Origin: RBC074 sp035429885
GTDB lineage: Bacteria; Acidobacteriota; Blastocatellia; RBC074
NCBI GenBank assembly: GCA_035429885.1
Contig: DAOMFR010000004.1
Span: forward strand, 1 to 64,000
DNA length: 64,000 nt
Direction of reading: 5' to 3'
In this document: piece after piece, positions 33,403 through 42,587 of the stretch
How positions within the stretch are numbered: the first letter of the stretch is position 1
Layout: every line of letters starts with the position of its first letter
Translations under genes and position numbers: made by a program
Notes under the pieces: model-generated
Database searches by the model: none
Told to the model about the DNA's origin: nothing
What the model saw: the letters and a program-made list of their open reading frames with translations, nothing else

Positions 33403-36186
33403 CTAAAAGCTCATTACAGCGTTTGTCACAGTGCCGTTAAGCTGGTCTATCCATGCCGCAGTAATCAGCGGATACACGGGTTTGGCCAGGCTGGTGTAAA
33501 ACAGCAGGCCATTTTTATAATACCGAACGACACTGCTTTCGATCGCAATGCGGAAAACATCTCCTGAAGTGTAAAGCACCTCGGTTTTGTACACGCCTTG
33601 TTCAAAGATCGCGGCTTCTCCGTTCGCCAGCATGATAGAAAAATCCATACTGGACGTAGTGACAGTCTTTCCGTTCAGCATCAATCCGATGTACCGACGT
33701 TTATTATTTTCAGCGGCGGAAAATTCCAAGTAAGCGTTGCCAGATGTGATGAATTGCGACGAAATTGCCGACGAGCGGCAGCCTTCGCAACCATAGGTTT
33801 TCACCAACATCGTCCCACTAAGCGTCACCCCTCGTAACTGAGTCCACTTCACAGACTGAGTGTAAGCAGCCAAGGTTTTAAACGTGTAGTTGCTGGAAAC
33901 CGCCAGATTGCCAGCGGCATCGCGCGATTTGACGCGGAAGTTATAAGTCGTCGCGCTCTTCAAATTGCTCAAAGCAATGGAATGGTTTGTCACGCCATTG
34001 CTGTTAAGCGTTGTTGTCAAACCGTAAGCGGTTGTCTGTCCATATTCAACCTGTGAATCCGAAGTTTCATTCGTGGCCCAATTGATCGTTGTGCCAGACG
34101 CTGTAATGGAGCTAGCCCAGACTCCACTGATCGTCGGCGGAGTAGTATCCATTACAGGCGTTGGAGTTGGTGTTGGTGTTGGAGTTGGGGTTGGAGTTGG
34201 GGTTGGAGTTGGGGTTGGCGTCACCGCGGCAGTGCGGAAACTAAAGTTCGACGACACTCCCAACGTTCCGTCGCTAGTTCGCGATTTGACTCGGAAGCTA
34301 TAAATCGTATCGGCAGTCAAACCGCTGATGGTTTCAACGTGACTAGTCAGCAGAGTTGGGTTAAGCACCGTTTGCTTGCCATAAGCCGTGGTCACTCCAT
34401 ATTCAACCTGACTGTCAGCAAACAGGTTTGACGCCCAAGTGATTGTGGCACTGGATGTCATGATGGATGCGGAAACGATATTTGACAAGGTCAACGCAGG
34501 AGACGGGCTCGGCGTAGGTGTAGGAGTTGGAGTTGAAGTCGTCTGATCAAATAAACACCCCAAATCCTGCCCGTCCATTCCACCATTTTTGTATGGGCTG
34601 GTTGACGAAAGGCGATAATCTCCTGCGGCATAATTTACGAACCCTACTGAGCTCAACGAGGTCGGGAAAAGATTGTCTGCCGGATAGCTGGTCGCCGCCC
34701 CACCTGCCAAGATGTTTCTGGCAAACATCGCTCCCGGCAAATACGTCGTAATCGTTCCATTCCCTGGAGCCGTTCCATCTCCGATAACACCATACAAATT
34801 GTGAGAGCTGAGATTATTCGTGTATACGAAATTCAAATCAGCCGCACCATAAGCAGTAATGACGTTGCCGGAGTGAATCACCGTGTTGTGATCTACAACC
34901 ACATCGGGAATGTCGGTGAGTTGTAGAAATCGTCCATGCGTTCCACCCCATTTAGCGCCATCAATGTCGTCCCACAAATTGTTGCGAAGCACCAATCGCT
35001 TCATTTGATCACTTACTTGAAGTGTATCGTGCCCCAACAAATTCACGCCGGCGCCGCTGTGTCGCACAGTATTGTTGGTGAAGGTAACGTCTCGCGTTAC
35101 TGACCATGGGGCTGTGCCGTCCTGGTTCACGCTTTTCAACACCACGGCAAACCCATCCTGACCATCAAGCCAGTTGTTTTCCATGGTGTTGCCGTCAACC
35201 AACACACGTTGAGCATTTTTCAACTCAAACAAATTCTTAACTGACCAGTGAATTCCTGCATAACTTGGGTCGCCAACTTTCCAGCGTAGTGGCTTATACA
35301 AATAGTTATTCCGAAATTCGATGTCAGAAGGAATCAATCCGCTAATTTTCGGATCGGCGCCGCCCAGCATGAAGTTTTCGCCAGCCCCCTCCAGGTAGTT
35401 ATTGACGATTTTGAACGGACCAGGCCCATTCCAACCACAAATCGCCTGTGAGTCATACCCAACGCCGTGGCATTCGGAAATGAAAGAATCCACAACTGCT
35501 GTATAGGCGCTATTCAACCCAATGCCGCGCGAAACGTCGCCGGTCGCATTGCCATGTATGTAACAACGATCAATGGTGATGTCTTGGGGAACTTGGCTCA
35601 GCAAATTTTGCGAGCCAGAACCATCCCCCAAATTGACAATGCCATAATTCAACGCGACGCCGGATTGAATACCGATCTCCAACCCAAGCAGCCTGTAATT
35701 ATGCGCGCCGGGCGCGGTTTTAATGGCAGGTTCTGAATTAGGCGTAACGATTTTCGACAACAGATTGGCATTGAGCGGCGCAATGCGTGTGCCTTGCGCA
35801 GGCAAACTGCTGTCTGCTGTCGAAGTGCGAATCACAATCCAACTTGTTCCGGATTTATTCGGCAGCGTGAAGTTGCCGGTAAAGGTTGCTCCGGCTTGCA
35901 ATGTGATGATGTCGCCGGGCAGAGCTTGATTGATTGCTGCTTGAAGATCGCCGCCTGCATTCACAGCAATGGTTCGTCCGCTGGGCGGCGTGTAAGTCGT
36001 GTTGAGCAAAACGCGTGGCAATTCCGGTGTGGCAACCGCAATTGCGGCTGAAACATTCGCGCTCGCCCTGGTTACCTTAGCGAAAAGACTAAAAACGTTA
36101 TTCGTACTTGGTGAAAAACATTGAATTAATAGTGTGATGAAGAAAACCCATTTGATGGTCACCACCACCTTGCTTCGACTTTTCAT
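33403..36186 (-). CDS. Secreted right-handed beta-helix protein with two Fn3-like domains and a C-terminal carbohydrate-type domain
   Basis: 927 residues from ATG 36186 (GAGG upstream, signal peptide VFFITLLIQCF). Residues about 60-560 form the same parallel-beta-helix region as the next two genes (IDRCYIHGN...RGIGLNS; CGWNGPGPFKIVNNYLEG; SVTRDVTFTNNTVRHSGAG). Two fibronectin-III-like domains follow (SATITWASNLFADSQVEYG; TINWATNETSDSQVEYG), joined by Pro-Thr linkers. A terminal domain of about 140 residues (YIGLMLNG...RYYKNGLLFYTS) resembles a jelly-roll sugar-binding module. It could act as a lyase, epimerase or adhesin on the exopolysaccharide. It is the longest of three tandem paralogues ending the locus. 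Confidence 0.8.
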   Translation of the reverse strand: MKSRSKVVVTIKWVFFITLLIQCFSPSTNNVFSLFAKVTRASANVSAAIAVATPELPRVLLNTTYTPPSGRTIAVNAGGDLQAAINQALPGDIITLQAGATFTGNFTLPNKSGTSWIVIRTSTADSSLPAQGTRIAPLNANLLSKIVTPNSEPAIKTAPGAHNYRLLGLEIGIQSGVALNYGIVNLGDGSGSQNLLSQVPQDITIDRCYIHGNATGDVSRGIGLNSAYTAVVDSFISECHGVGYDSQAICGWNGPGPFKIVNNYLEGAGENFMLGGADPKISGLIPSDIEFRNNYLYKPLRWKVGDPSYAGIHWSVKNLFELKNAQRVLVDGNTMENNWLDGQDGFAVVLKSVNQDGTAPWSVTRDVTFTNNTVRHSGAGVNLLGHDTLQVSDQMKRLVLRNNLWDDIDGAKWGGTHGRFLQLTDIPDVVVDHNTVIHSGNVITAYGAADLNFVYTNNLSSHNLYGVIGDGTAPGNGTITTYLPGAMFARNILAGGAATSYPADNLFPTSLSSVGFVNYAAGDYRLSSTSPYKNGGMDGQDLGCLFDQTTSTPTPTPTPSPSPALTLSNIVSASIMTSSATITWASNLFADSQVEYGVTTAYGKQTVLNPTLLTSHVETISGLTADTIYSFRVKSRTSDGTLGVSSNFSFRTAAVTPTPTPTPTPTPTPTPTPTPTPVMDTTPPTISGVWASSITASGTTINWATNETSDSQVEYGQTTAYGLTTTLNSNGVTNHSIALSNLKSATTYNFRVKSRDAAGNLAVSSNYTFKTLAAYTQSVKWTQLRGVTLSGTMLVKTYGCEGCRSSAISSQFITSGNAYLEFSAAENNKRRYIGLMLNGKTVTTSSMDFSIMLANGEAAIFEQGVYKTEVLYTSGDVFRIAIESSVVRYYKNGLLFYTSLAKPVYPLITAAWIDQLNGTVTNAVMSF
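34157..34221. repeat. Low-complexity repeat encoding a Thr-Pro linker
   Basis: About 65 bases of near-perfect GTTGGG/GTTGGT/GTTGGA six-base units (plus strand). They encode an extended Thr-Pro tract between the Fn3-like domains of the beta-helix protein. A shorter one lies around 34500-34530. Such tracts can vary in length by slippage. Confidence 0.8.
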
Positions 36187-36583
36187 TGGCACCTCAAAAT
36201 TAGTTATAAAAAGGCAGAACGACTCGTCCTTACCCAGTTCAATCATTGGATAGGGGGAAGATTTTGCTTAAGGGTCGGATGTTCTGGGAGAGCCAAGCGC
36301 TACAGGGCTTACAGACGTACTTGCACGAGGTCTCGGTAGCGGAATACAGCTTGCCGTTTGGGCCAGCAAACGTTCACTGCGTCAATTAGGTCAAATTATG
36401 ATTGATATTGGGGGTTTTTATAGACAACGAACCGTAGCGGGGTCGGGAGGGAAGAAAAACTACTGATTCGAAACTGTAATTTCAGAGGAATGGGATCAAC
36501 AAGACGAGCGCATTATACTTAATTAGAAAGCTGTGTAAAGTCAATCTTTTTAGGCAAGATAAATTCAGTTAAGTCTGGCGAGC
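36187..36583. other. Intergenic spacer between beta-helix genes
   Basis: 397 bases with no supported gene. It holds the start region of the leftward gene at 36186. I found no hairpin with a T-run and no riboswitch-like conserved core. An open frame on the plus strand (about 36273-36467) has no start, ribosome-binding site or recognisable sequence. A promoter is likely here because the spacing is much larger than elsewhere in the locus. Confidence 0.4.
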
Positions 36584-38365
36584 TTAATTCAGATTCTTTT
36601 GCAGTCGGCCAATTGAAGAAATTCTGCCGCAAAAATCTTTGGGCAATGGATTACGGGACAGGTGCGTGTTGATGACCACTTTGGAAATGGCTTTGCCAAG
36701 AGAGTCAAAATCACAGCCGAGGTCTTTGCCATCAAGACCCGCTCGCGCATAAGGGCTGGTCGGCGCCAACTGATAAACTCTATTTTTCACGTTGACGAAT
36801 TGCACATCATTTAGTGAAGAAGGAAAGAAATTATTGGCCGGATAGAAATTACTTGGCCCACCGGCAAAAACATTCTTTAGAAAAAGAGATTGGGGAAAAT
36901 ATGTCTGAATGGTGTCATTGCCAGAAGCTTTTCCGTCGCCTTTCACACCATACTCATTGTGCGCGCTGAGATTGTTCGTATACACAAAATTTGGGCTGGG
37001 AAGTTCGTATGTGGAAATGACCAGCCCTGTGTGCAAAACCGTATTGTGATCAATTGTCACATCCTGGGCATCGCTGATTTGCAAAAAGCGGCCGGGACTG
37101 CCTTCCAGATTATCTCCGGTGATATTTTCCCACAGGTTGTTTCGCACCAGTACTCGCTTCATGAAATCAGTTGCCTGGGATGTGTCTCGGCCCAGCAGAT
37201 TCAAACCGGAATCACTATTGCGCACAATGTTATTGATGAAGGTCACGTCGCGCGTCACAGACCACGGGGCCGCACCATCCTGATTCACACTTTTGAACAC
37301 CAAAGCAAACCCGTCCTGAGCATCCGCCCAGTTATTTTCAATCACATTTCCTTCGATCAAAACTCGCTGGGCATTCTTGAGTTCCAGCAAGTTCTTCACC
37401 GTCCAATATGCTTGGGCAAATTCCGGTGAGCCACGCTTCCAACGCAGTGGTTTGAACAAGTGATTGTTCCGAAATTCGATGTCAGAAGGTACCAGTCCTT
37501 GAATAAACGGATCGCCTCCCCCAAACATCACGTTTTCCCCGGATGCTTCCAGATAATTATTCAAGATCTTATATGGACCGGGACCATTCCATCCGCAGAT
37601 TGCCTGTGTATCGAATCCGTCGCCATGGATTTCTGAAACGTAGGAATCAATCACCGCAGTTCGGGCGCTATTGAGTGCGATCCCACGAACCACTTGTCCG
37701 CCGGGATTTCCATGGATATAGCAGCGGTCAATGATCAAATCGTGAGGCAAAACATCCACTAAAGCTTGCAGAACATTCCCTTCGCCCAGCTTCAACAAAT
37801 TGTTGTTATATAGTTCCTGTGCAACGACTCCGATTTCCAGTCCAATCAGCCTGTAATGATGCGCTCCGTCCTGGGTTTCGATGGCGGCTTGTCCGTTGGG
37901 CGAGATAATTTTGGGCAGTAGATCAGCGTATTCAGGTGTAATTCTGTTTCCGGGAGGCGGTAAACAAGGATCTGGCGTGGCGGAACGAATCACAATCCAT
38001 TCATCTATTCGGGGAATTTCGGTAGGTTTCGCTGGCAAAACAAAATTGCCGATGAAGATGGCTGTCGGTTGTATTTCAATCGTATCTCCCGGTTTCGCAG
38101 CGTTAATGATTGCTTGTAGGTCAGCCCCGGCAGACACATTAAAAGTCCGGCCCGGGGGCTTCACAAACGTGGTATTCAAAAACGTTCTAGGCAATTCCGG
38201 CAATGCTGCCGCGTCAAGCAATTCGCCTCCGTGAACATTCCGGGAAAAATTTGTCACGCCAACAGTCCCAGCGACAATCATTCCGAGGAACAGAATAATC
38301 CTTGAAAAGGACAATCGAACTTTCGTTTGTTCGGGGTCAGGTTGTTTGTTTGAATTCAATGACAT
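36584..38365 (-). CDS. Secreted right-handed beta-helix protein (paralogue 2)
   Basis: 593 residues. A signal/anchor segment (IILFLGMIVAGTVGVTNF) is followed by the shared block LPELPRTFLNTTF...GRTFNVSAGADLQAIINAAKPGDTIEI and a parallel beta-helix with the same landmarks as its neighbours (LIIDRCYIHGN, CGWNGPGPYKILNNYLEASGEN, LKNAQRVLIEGNVIENNWADAQDGFA, SVTRDVTFINN). It ends after the helix with LGCDF plus a short basic tail, without Fn3-like domains. It is the most divergent copy in the middle (GGGDPFIQGLVPSD where the others have GGADPKI-GLIPSD). Enzymatic function is unproven; this fold includes polysaccharide lyases and C5-epimerases. Confidence 0.8.
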   Translation of the reverse strand: MSLNSNKQPDPEQTKVRLSFSRIILFLGMIVAGTVGVTNFSRNVHGGELLDAAALPELPRTFLNTTFVKPPGRTFNVSAGADLQAIINAAKPGDTIEIQPTAIFIGNFVLPAKPTEIPRIDEWIVIRSATPDPCLPPPGNRITPEYADLLPKIISPNGQAAIETQDGAHHYRLIGLEIGVVAQELYNNNLLKLGEGNVLQALVDVLPHDLIIDRCYIHGNPGGQVVRGIALNSARTAVIDSYVSEIHGDGFDTQAICGWNGPGPYKILNNYLEASGENVMFGGGDPFIQGLVPSDIEFRNNHLFKPLRWKRGSPEFAQAYWTVKNLLELKNAQRVLIEGNVIENNWADAQDGFALVFKSVNQDGAAPWSVTRDVTFINNIVRNSDSGLNLLGRDTSQATDFMKRVLVRNNLWENITGDNLEGSPGRFLQISDAQDVTIDHNTVLHTGLVISTYELPSPNFVYTNNLSAHNEYGVKGDGKASGNDTIQTYFPQSLFLKNVFAGGPSNFYPANNFFPSSLNDVQFVNVKNRVYQLAPTSPYARAGLDGKDLGCDFDSLGKAISKVVINTHLSRNPLPKDFCGRISSIGRLQKNLN

Positions 38366-38400
38366 TGTCGTTTTCAGCGCTTCCGTTCTGCGTTAGGCTT

Positions 38401-40050
38401 TCACCGCGATGCTTCCCTGACCCCGTTCGTCGCCTTTACCAACAACACCAAACTGCACCCAAGGTCTTTTCCATCAGTCCCACTTGCTTGATATGGCTTG
38501 AGCAAAGATAGTCTCAAGAAGTCGCCGCTTCGGTCAATGACACCTATGTCCGCAAGGGCTTTCGGAAAAAGATTTCCGGAGGGATAGATTCCGGCGGGAC
38601 CACCAGCCAGAACATTCCGGGAAAAAATGCTGTTCGGCATATAAGCATCGAGCGTGCCTTTTCCCGGCGCAGCGCCATCGCCTTTGACGCCGTATTCGTT
38701 ATGCGCGCTCAGGTTGTTTGTATACACGAACCCGGAACTCTGCGCACCATAAGTCGTGATCACACTGCCTGTATGAAATATCGTATTGTGATCAACCTCG
38801 ACATTTGGCGCATCGCTGATTTGCAAAAATCGCCCATGAGTGCCCCCCCATCGTTTGCCATCGATCTCATCCCACAGGTTATTGCGGATCAAAATTCGCT
38901 GCATTTGCTCGCAAGGATAACTCAAATCTCGCCCAAGCAAATTGATTCCCGCACCACTACGCAAAATGACGTTGTTGATAAAAGTAACGTCTCGCGTCAC
39001 AGACCAAGGAGCCGTGCCATCCTGGTTCACGCTTTTTAGCACAATGGCAAATCCGTCTTGAGCATCCGCCCAATTATTTTCAAACACGTTCCCTTCGACC
39101 AACACTCGCTGGGCATTTTTCAACTCGAAGAGGTTCTTCACCGACCAATGCGAGCCCGCATAGTTTGGCTCGCCTGTTTTCCATCGAAGCGGTTTGGATA
39201 CATGATTATTCAGAAACTCTATATCAGAAGGAATCAGTCCTGGGATTTTGGGGTCAGCGCCGCCGAGCATGAAGTTTTCGCCGGAGCCTTCCAGATAATT
39301 GTTGACGATCTTATACGGGCCGGGGCCGTTCCATCCACAGACGGCTTGCGTGTCAAAACCGGCTCCATGGCATTCCGAAATATACGAATCAATGATGGCA
39401 GTACGACCGCTGTTGAGCGCAACGCCCCGCGACACATCTCCTTTTTCGTTTCCGTGAATGTAGCAACGATCAATGATCAATTCCGTAGGAACCCTGGCAT
39501 TCGAATTCTGAGTGTCAGCCCCATCGCCCAGCTTGATGATTCCGTAATTCGTCTTCACGCCAGCTTGAATCCCCACTTCCAATCCAACCAAGCGGTAATG
39601 ATGAGCGCCTGGCGCAGTAGCAATCGCCGCGTCAGAATTCGGCGTAACGATTTTAGGAAGCAACGCAGCATTTTTGGGCGTAACGCGAGTCCCCGATGGT
39701 GGCAACTTCTCTGAAGGAGTTGAACTGCGAATAACAATCCAGCCTCGCCCCGTTTTCGCAGGAAGAATAAAATTTCCAGTGAAGGTGACTCCGGCTTTGA
39801 GCGCGATCACGTCGCCGGGCAAGGCTCGATTGAGCGCTCCTTGAAGCTCCGCGCTCGCAGCGACATTCATAACGCGACCGGTGGACGGCGTTTGCTCAGT
39901 GTTGAGCCTGACGCGCGGCAATTCAGGGGTTGCAGCAACAGAAATCATTCGAGCCGATGCGCCAGTGCCGTTCACGGACTGGGCAAATACCCAAACTCCA
40001 GCGAAAACCAACAGGATTATGGGAGTCCATTTGATCGTCAAAGTTTTCAT
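38401..40050 (-). CDS. Secreted right-handed beta-helix protein (paralogue 3)
   Basis: 549 residues. The signal peptide (IILLVFAGVWVFAQS) is followed by the common N-terminal block (ATPELPRVRLNTEQTPSTGRVMNVAASAELQGALNRALPGDVIAL) and the beta-helix repeats shared with the two downstream genes. It ends KDLGCSLV plus 14 residues. It begins 27 bases after the acyltransferase gene, so it is probably transcribed with the exopolysaccharide locus. The strict conservation of CGWNGPGPYKIVNNYLEGSGENFMLGGADPK among the copies marks a likely ligand or active-site face. Confidence 0.82.
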   Translation of the reverse strand: MKTLTIKWTPIILLVFAGVWVFAQSVNGTGASARMISVAATPELPRVRLNTEQTPSTGRVMNVAASAELQGALNRALPGDVIALKAGVTFTGNFILPAKTGRGWIVIRSSTPSEKLPPSGTRVTPKNAALLPKIVTPNSDAAIATAPGAHHYRLVGLEVGIQAGVKTNYGIIKLGDGADTQNSNARVPTELIIDRCYIHGNEKGDVSRGVALNSGRTAIIDSYISECHGAGFDTQAVCGWNGPGPYKIVNNYLEGSGENFMLGGADPKIPGLIPSDIEFLNNHVSKPLRWKTGEPNYAGSHWSVKNLFELKNAQRVLVEGNVFENNWADAQDGFAIVLKSVNQDGTAPWSVTRDVTFINNVILRSGAGINLLGRDLSYPCEQMQRILIRNNLWDEIDGKRWGGTHGRFLQISDAPNVEVDHNTIFHTGSVITTYGAQSSGFVYTNNLSAHNEYGVKGDGAAPGKGTLDAYMPNSIFSRNVLAGGPAGIYPSGNLFPKALADIGVIDRSGDFLRLSLLKPYQASGTDGKDLGCSLVLLVKATNGVREASR

Positions 40051-40077
40051 AACTCGTGCATGTTGTCAGGAAGGATT

Positions 40078-41241
40078 TCAAACAAACCGGCTTTTGTATT
40101 TCAAAAACGGTCCTTCAATGAATCGCTGGGAACCCAAAGCGATTGCAAACGAAAGAACCAATACCAACAATCCGCGCAAAGTCACCCATCCGAAACTGCT
40201 GAGCAGTGCATAAAGTTTGTCATTATATCTTGCCGTCAGACGGACGACGGCGTCTCCGATAGACAGGTGAATCAGGTACAGGCAATAGCTTAGTTTGCCG
40301 CTAATTTCCGTAAATTTCGTTCTCAAGACTGCCGTTAAGGGAGTCCCTCGCAACGTAATGACGGTCAGAACAAACGCTGCAAACACAAGAACGACTTGCG
40401 TGGAGCGCAATGCAACCCCAACAGGCGTTTTGCCCATAATTCCATAAGGCAATCCCACAATCGCAATGACAATGGAAAGAATGACTAGCCCCGTTGCCAG
40501 TCCAAGGGAATTCCGCTGGTTCGCGAATCCTGATCGCATCCAGATTGCCAGCAAAGCTCCCATAGCCAGCTCATCAAACCGAAAATACGAATAACTATAG
40601 ATTTGCATGTCAACGTTCAGACCACGCACAGCTCCCCACCACCGCAATGCCGGAGTCACGATCACGATCAAAATCGTTAAGAGGGTCAAATTCCTACGGC
40701 TGAGAAATTTCACCAGAAACGGCCACATCAGATAAAAGTGTTCCTCAATGCACAACGACCAAAACACACCAGGGCCATGTGGCGCTTGCACGCCCAAGCC
40801 GTAAGCAAAGTTGGCTAAAAACACGAAGCTCAATAAGAAGTAGGCGACATTCTCATAAAACAGGCTCATGACCAGGATGCACAAATAAAAGATGGGAAGG
40901 ATTCGCAGAACTCGTCGCCAATAGAAAGTTTGAAAGTAATTCTTGCGCGTCTTCGAATCGAGCAAAATACCTGTAATCAAAAACCCTGAAAGAACGAAAA
41001 ACAGGTCAACACCTAACCATCCGTGGCTGAGAATTTGGTAAATCAGGCGCGGCATTTTATCGAAGGTGTCTGGCGGCACGGTGAAGCCCCAATACAGATG
41101 ACCGATTAACACCATCCAGATGGCGATTGCTCGGACGCCATCCAGTTCAGAAATGTGGCCGCTGAGCGAGATCGCGTTTTCCGACCCAGCCGAATTTACA
41201 CCATGAGTATCTAGTGCGATTTCCATAGCAGTGGATTCCAT
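40078..41241 (-). CDS. Acyltransferase 3 (OafA/YrhL-like) membrane protein
   Basis: 387 residues with about ten transmembrane helices and the family motifs LDGVRAIAIWMVLIGH (catalytic His region), DLFFVLSGFLITGILL and the Arg-rich FYWRRVLRILPIFYL. These integral membrane enzymes transfer acetyl or other acyl groups to extracytoplasmic sugars. Its position in the locus suggests O-acylation of the exopolysaccharide. ATG 41241 or 41226 could be the start; neither has a strong ribosome-binding site. There is no C-terminal SGNH domain. Confidence 0.9.
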   Translation of the reverse strand: MESTAMEIALDTHGVNSAGSENAISLSGHISELDGVRAIAIWMVLIGHLYWGFTVPPDTFDKMPRLIYQILSHGWLGVDLFFVLSGFLITGILLDSKTRKNYFQTFYWRRVLRILPIFYLCILVMSLFYENVAYFLLSFVFLANFAYGLGVQAPHGPGVFWSLCIEEHFYLMWPFLVKFLSRRNLTLLTILIVIVTPALRWWGAVRGLNVDMQIYSYSYFRFDELAMGALLAIWMRSGFANQRNSLGLATGLVILSIVIAIVGLPYGIMGKTPVGVALRSTQVVLVFAAFVLTVITLRGTPLTAVLRTKFTEISGKLSYCLYLIHLSIGDAVVRLTARYNDKLYALLSSFGWVTLRGLLVLVLSFAIALGSQRFIEGPFLKYKSRFV

Positions 41242-41309
41242 TCACAAACTGTAAGCTAGCGGGGATCGAAAAATGCGAAATGGGAGCGGGAAGAAATTCA
41301 AGTTGCCCA

Positions 41310-42500
41310 TCAATCTTCGGCAATGCAGGGAGTCGGATGCATTATTGAGCGAAGTTTGTAATCGCGGTATTGGTTAGGATTTCCCTTTTGGCCGTCTACT
41401 GCGGCCAGCACAATGTTAAAAGCTTCGCGGGCACTGGCAAAATGGATGTCGAATTCACCCGTGCGCGCAGAATGTTCCATGATTTCCGATAACGCCCGAC
41501 GAATCCCTTCACCAATGACTGCATCCTGGTCGTGGTCAAAAAATCCGTGGCAATAGAGCTTCACAAACGCCCAATCCGATTGGCCGCGAACAGAGATTCC
41601 TGCGTGACGCCATTTTTGGAATCGCTGAAGGTCCAGCCCATAATTGGCTGCCAACGACCCGTCGTCCACTCTGGGGGGCTTGACTCGCGAACATCGTCGC
41701 CAATCAAACACTAACGGCCCCGTCATCAGTATCGGCAACTGCAGCGAATCTCCGACCGCAACATCCGGGCCATCCCAGTGAGGAGCGCGTTCGTGAAGTG
41801 GGCGTCCACATTGATAAATCGTGTTGATACGTGGAACTTGGGACTCATACATAATGGCTGGCAATGTCATATCAATATAACACCCGGTTTCAGCCAGAAT
41901 CTGCATTTCTTCGTCCACGCCGCAGCAACGTCCGCCATCCAGATTGCCCAGTGCGAAATTTCCATGAACAAAGGCATATTGGGGAAGATCGCTTCCAGGC
42001 AGTCGAGAAAGCAATTGATGCCGTTCTGCCAGAATGTCTCGATACCGAACCAACTCACCACGTAAATTCTCAGCCGTATCGGGTTGCTCCACTCCGTGGT
42101 GGTAATGAATTTCCACTTCCCCAAAACCGTCTGCTTGCAATTGAGCAAGCTGATTCACCAAACCTTCGTCATACTGTTCCACTGGAAAAAAGTTTGTGTG
42201 CCGAAATGGTGTTCCGTCAGAATCTTTCACGGCATTACCAATGGAAGCCGCCATGCGTCTCCACTCTTGAAGACGTTCCCGCTGAATCCTAACGTCCAGA
42301 TTGCAGCCGTTTCCGTTCCACGAAGGTTCGAAGTGATTGGCAACAACCAAAATCACATGGCGTGGCGGGGCGGCGAAGGTGAGACGGCGAGCCATCGTTT
42401 TGGCTCGCCATATAGGATACCGGGCGAGCCAGGGAATGGACCTGCCAACCTTATGAAAAAAACCGTCCGCGATAACAGATTTTCCTATGTGTTTTAACAT
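41310..42500 (-). CDS. Uncharacterised exopolysaccharide-locus protein, possibly deacetylase-fold
   Basis: 396 residues, no signal peptide or clear membrane helix. I do not recognise a named family. Features that recall the glycoside-hydrolase/deacetylase barrel group are VILVVANHFEPSW near the N-terminus, FFPVEQYDEGLVNQLAQL, the His-rich EIHYHHGVEQP, and VHGNFALGN with a Cys pair in GGRCCGVDEEM. Asp and His residues at strand ends could hold a metal. It is placed between the acyltransferase and a GT4, so a role in modifying the polysaccharide or its lipid-linked unit is likely but not shown. Confidence 0.6.
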   Translation of the reverse strand: MLKHIGKSVIADGFFHKVGRSIPWLARYPIWRAKTMARRLTFAAPPRHVILVVANHFEPSWNGNGCNLDVRIQRERLQEWRRMAASIGNAVKDSDGTPFRHTNFFPVEQYDEGLVNQLAQLQADGFGEVEIHYHHGVEQPDTAENLRGELVRYRDILAERHQLLSRLPGSDLPQYAFVHGNFALGNLDGGRCCGVDEEMQILAETGCYIDMTLPAIMYESQVPRINTIYQCGRPLHERAPHWDGPDVAVGDSLQLPILMTGPLVFDWRRCSRVKPPRVDDGSLAANYGLDLQRFQKWRHAGISVRGQSDWAFVKLYCHGFFDHDQDAVIGEGIRRALSEIMEHSARTGEFDIHFASAREAFNIVLAAVDGQKGNPNQYRDYKLRSIMHPTPCIAED

Positions 42501-42587
42501 TCACTCTTTGTGTGGGGACAAAAAGGCCTCGGAATAAGTAATAGCGACTCTCTTTAATTGCGAATGAACAAGCTGATCAATGGCTTT

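Noticed and set aside
34157..34221. Tandem repeat that might look like a CRISPR or VNTR array
   Set aside because: Units are six bases, in frame, and encode a Thr-Pro linker inside a gene; there are no spacers.
36241..36420. Possible c-di-GMP riboswitch upstream of the beta-helix gene
   Set aside because: I looked for the conserved GEMM core on the minus strand and did not find it.
36273..36467. Plus-strand open frame in the spacer between beta-helix genes
   Set aside because: No start codon with a ribosome-binding site and no family resemblance.
41253..41281. GCTAGC-containing promoter before the acyltransferase gene, like those of the propeller genes
   Set aside because: The -10-like TAGCTT has no acceptable -35 at 16-18 bases.
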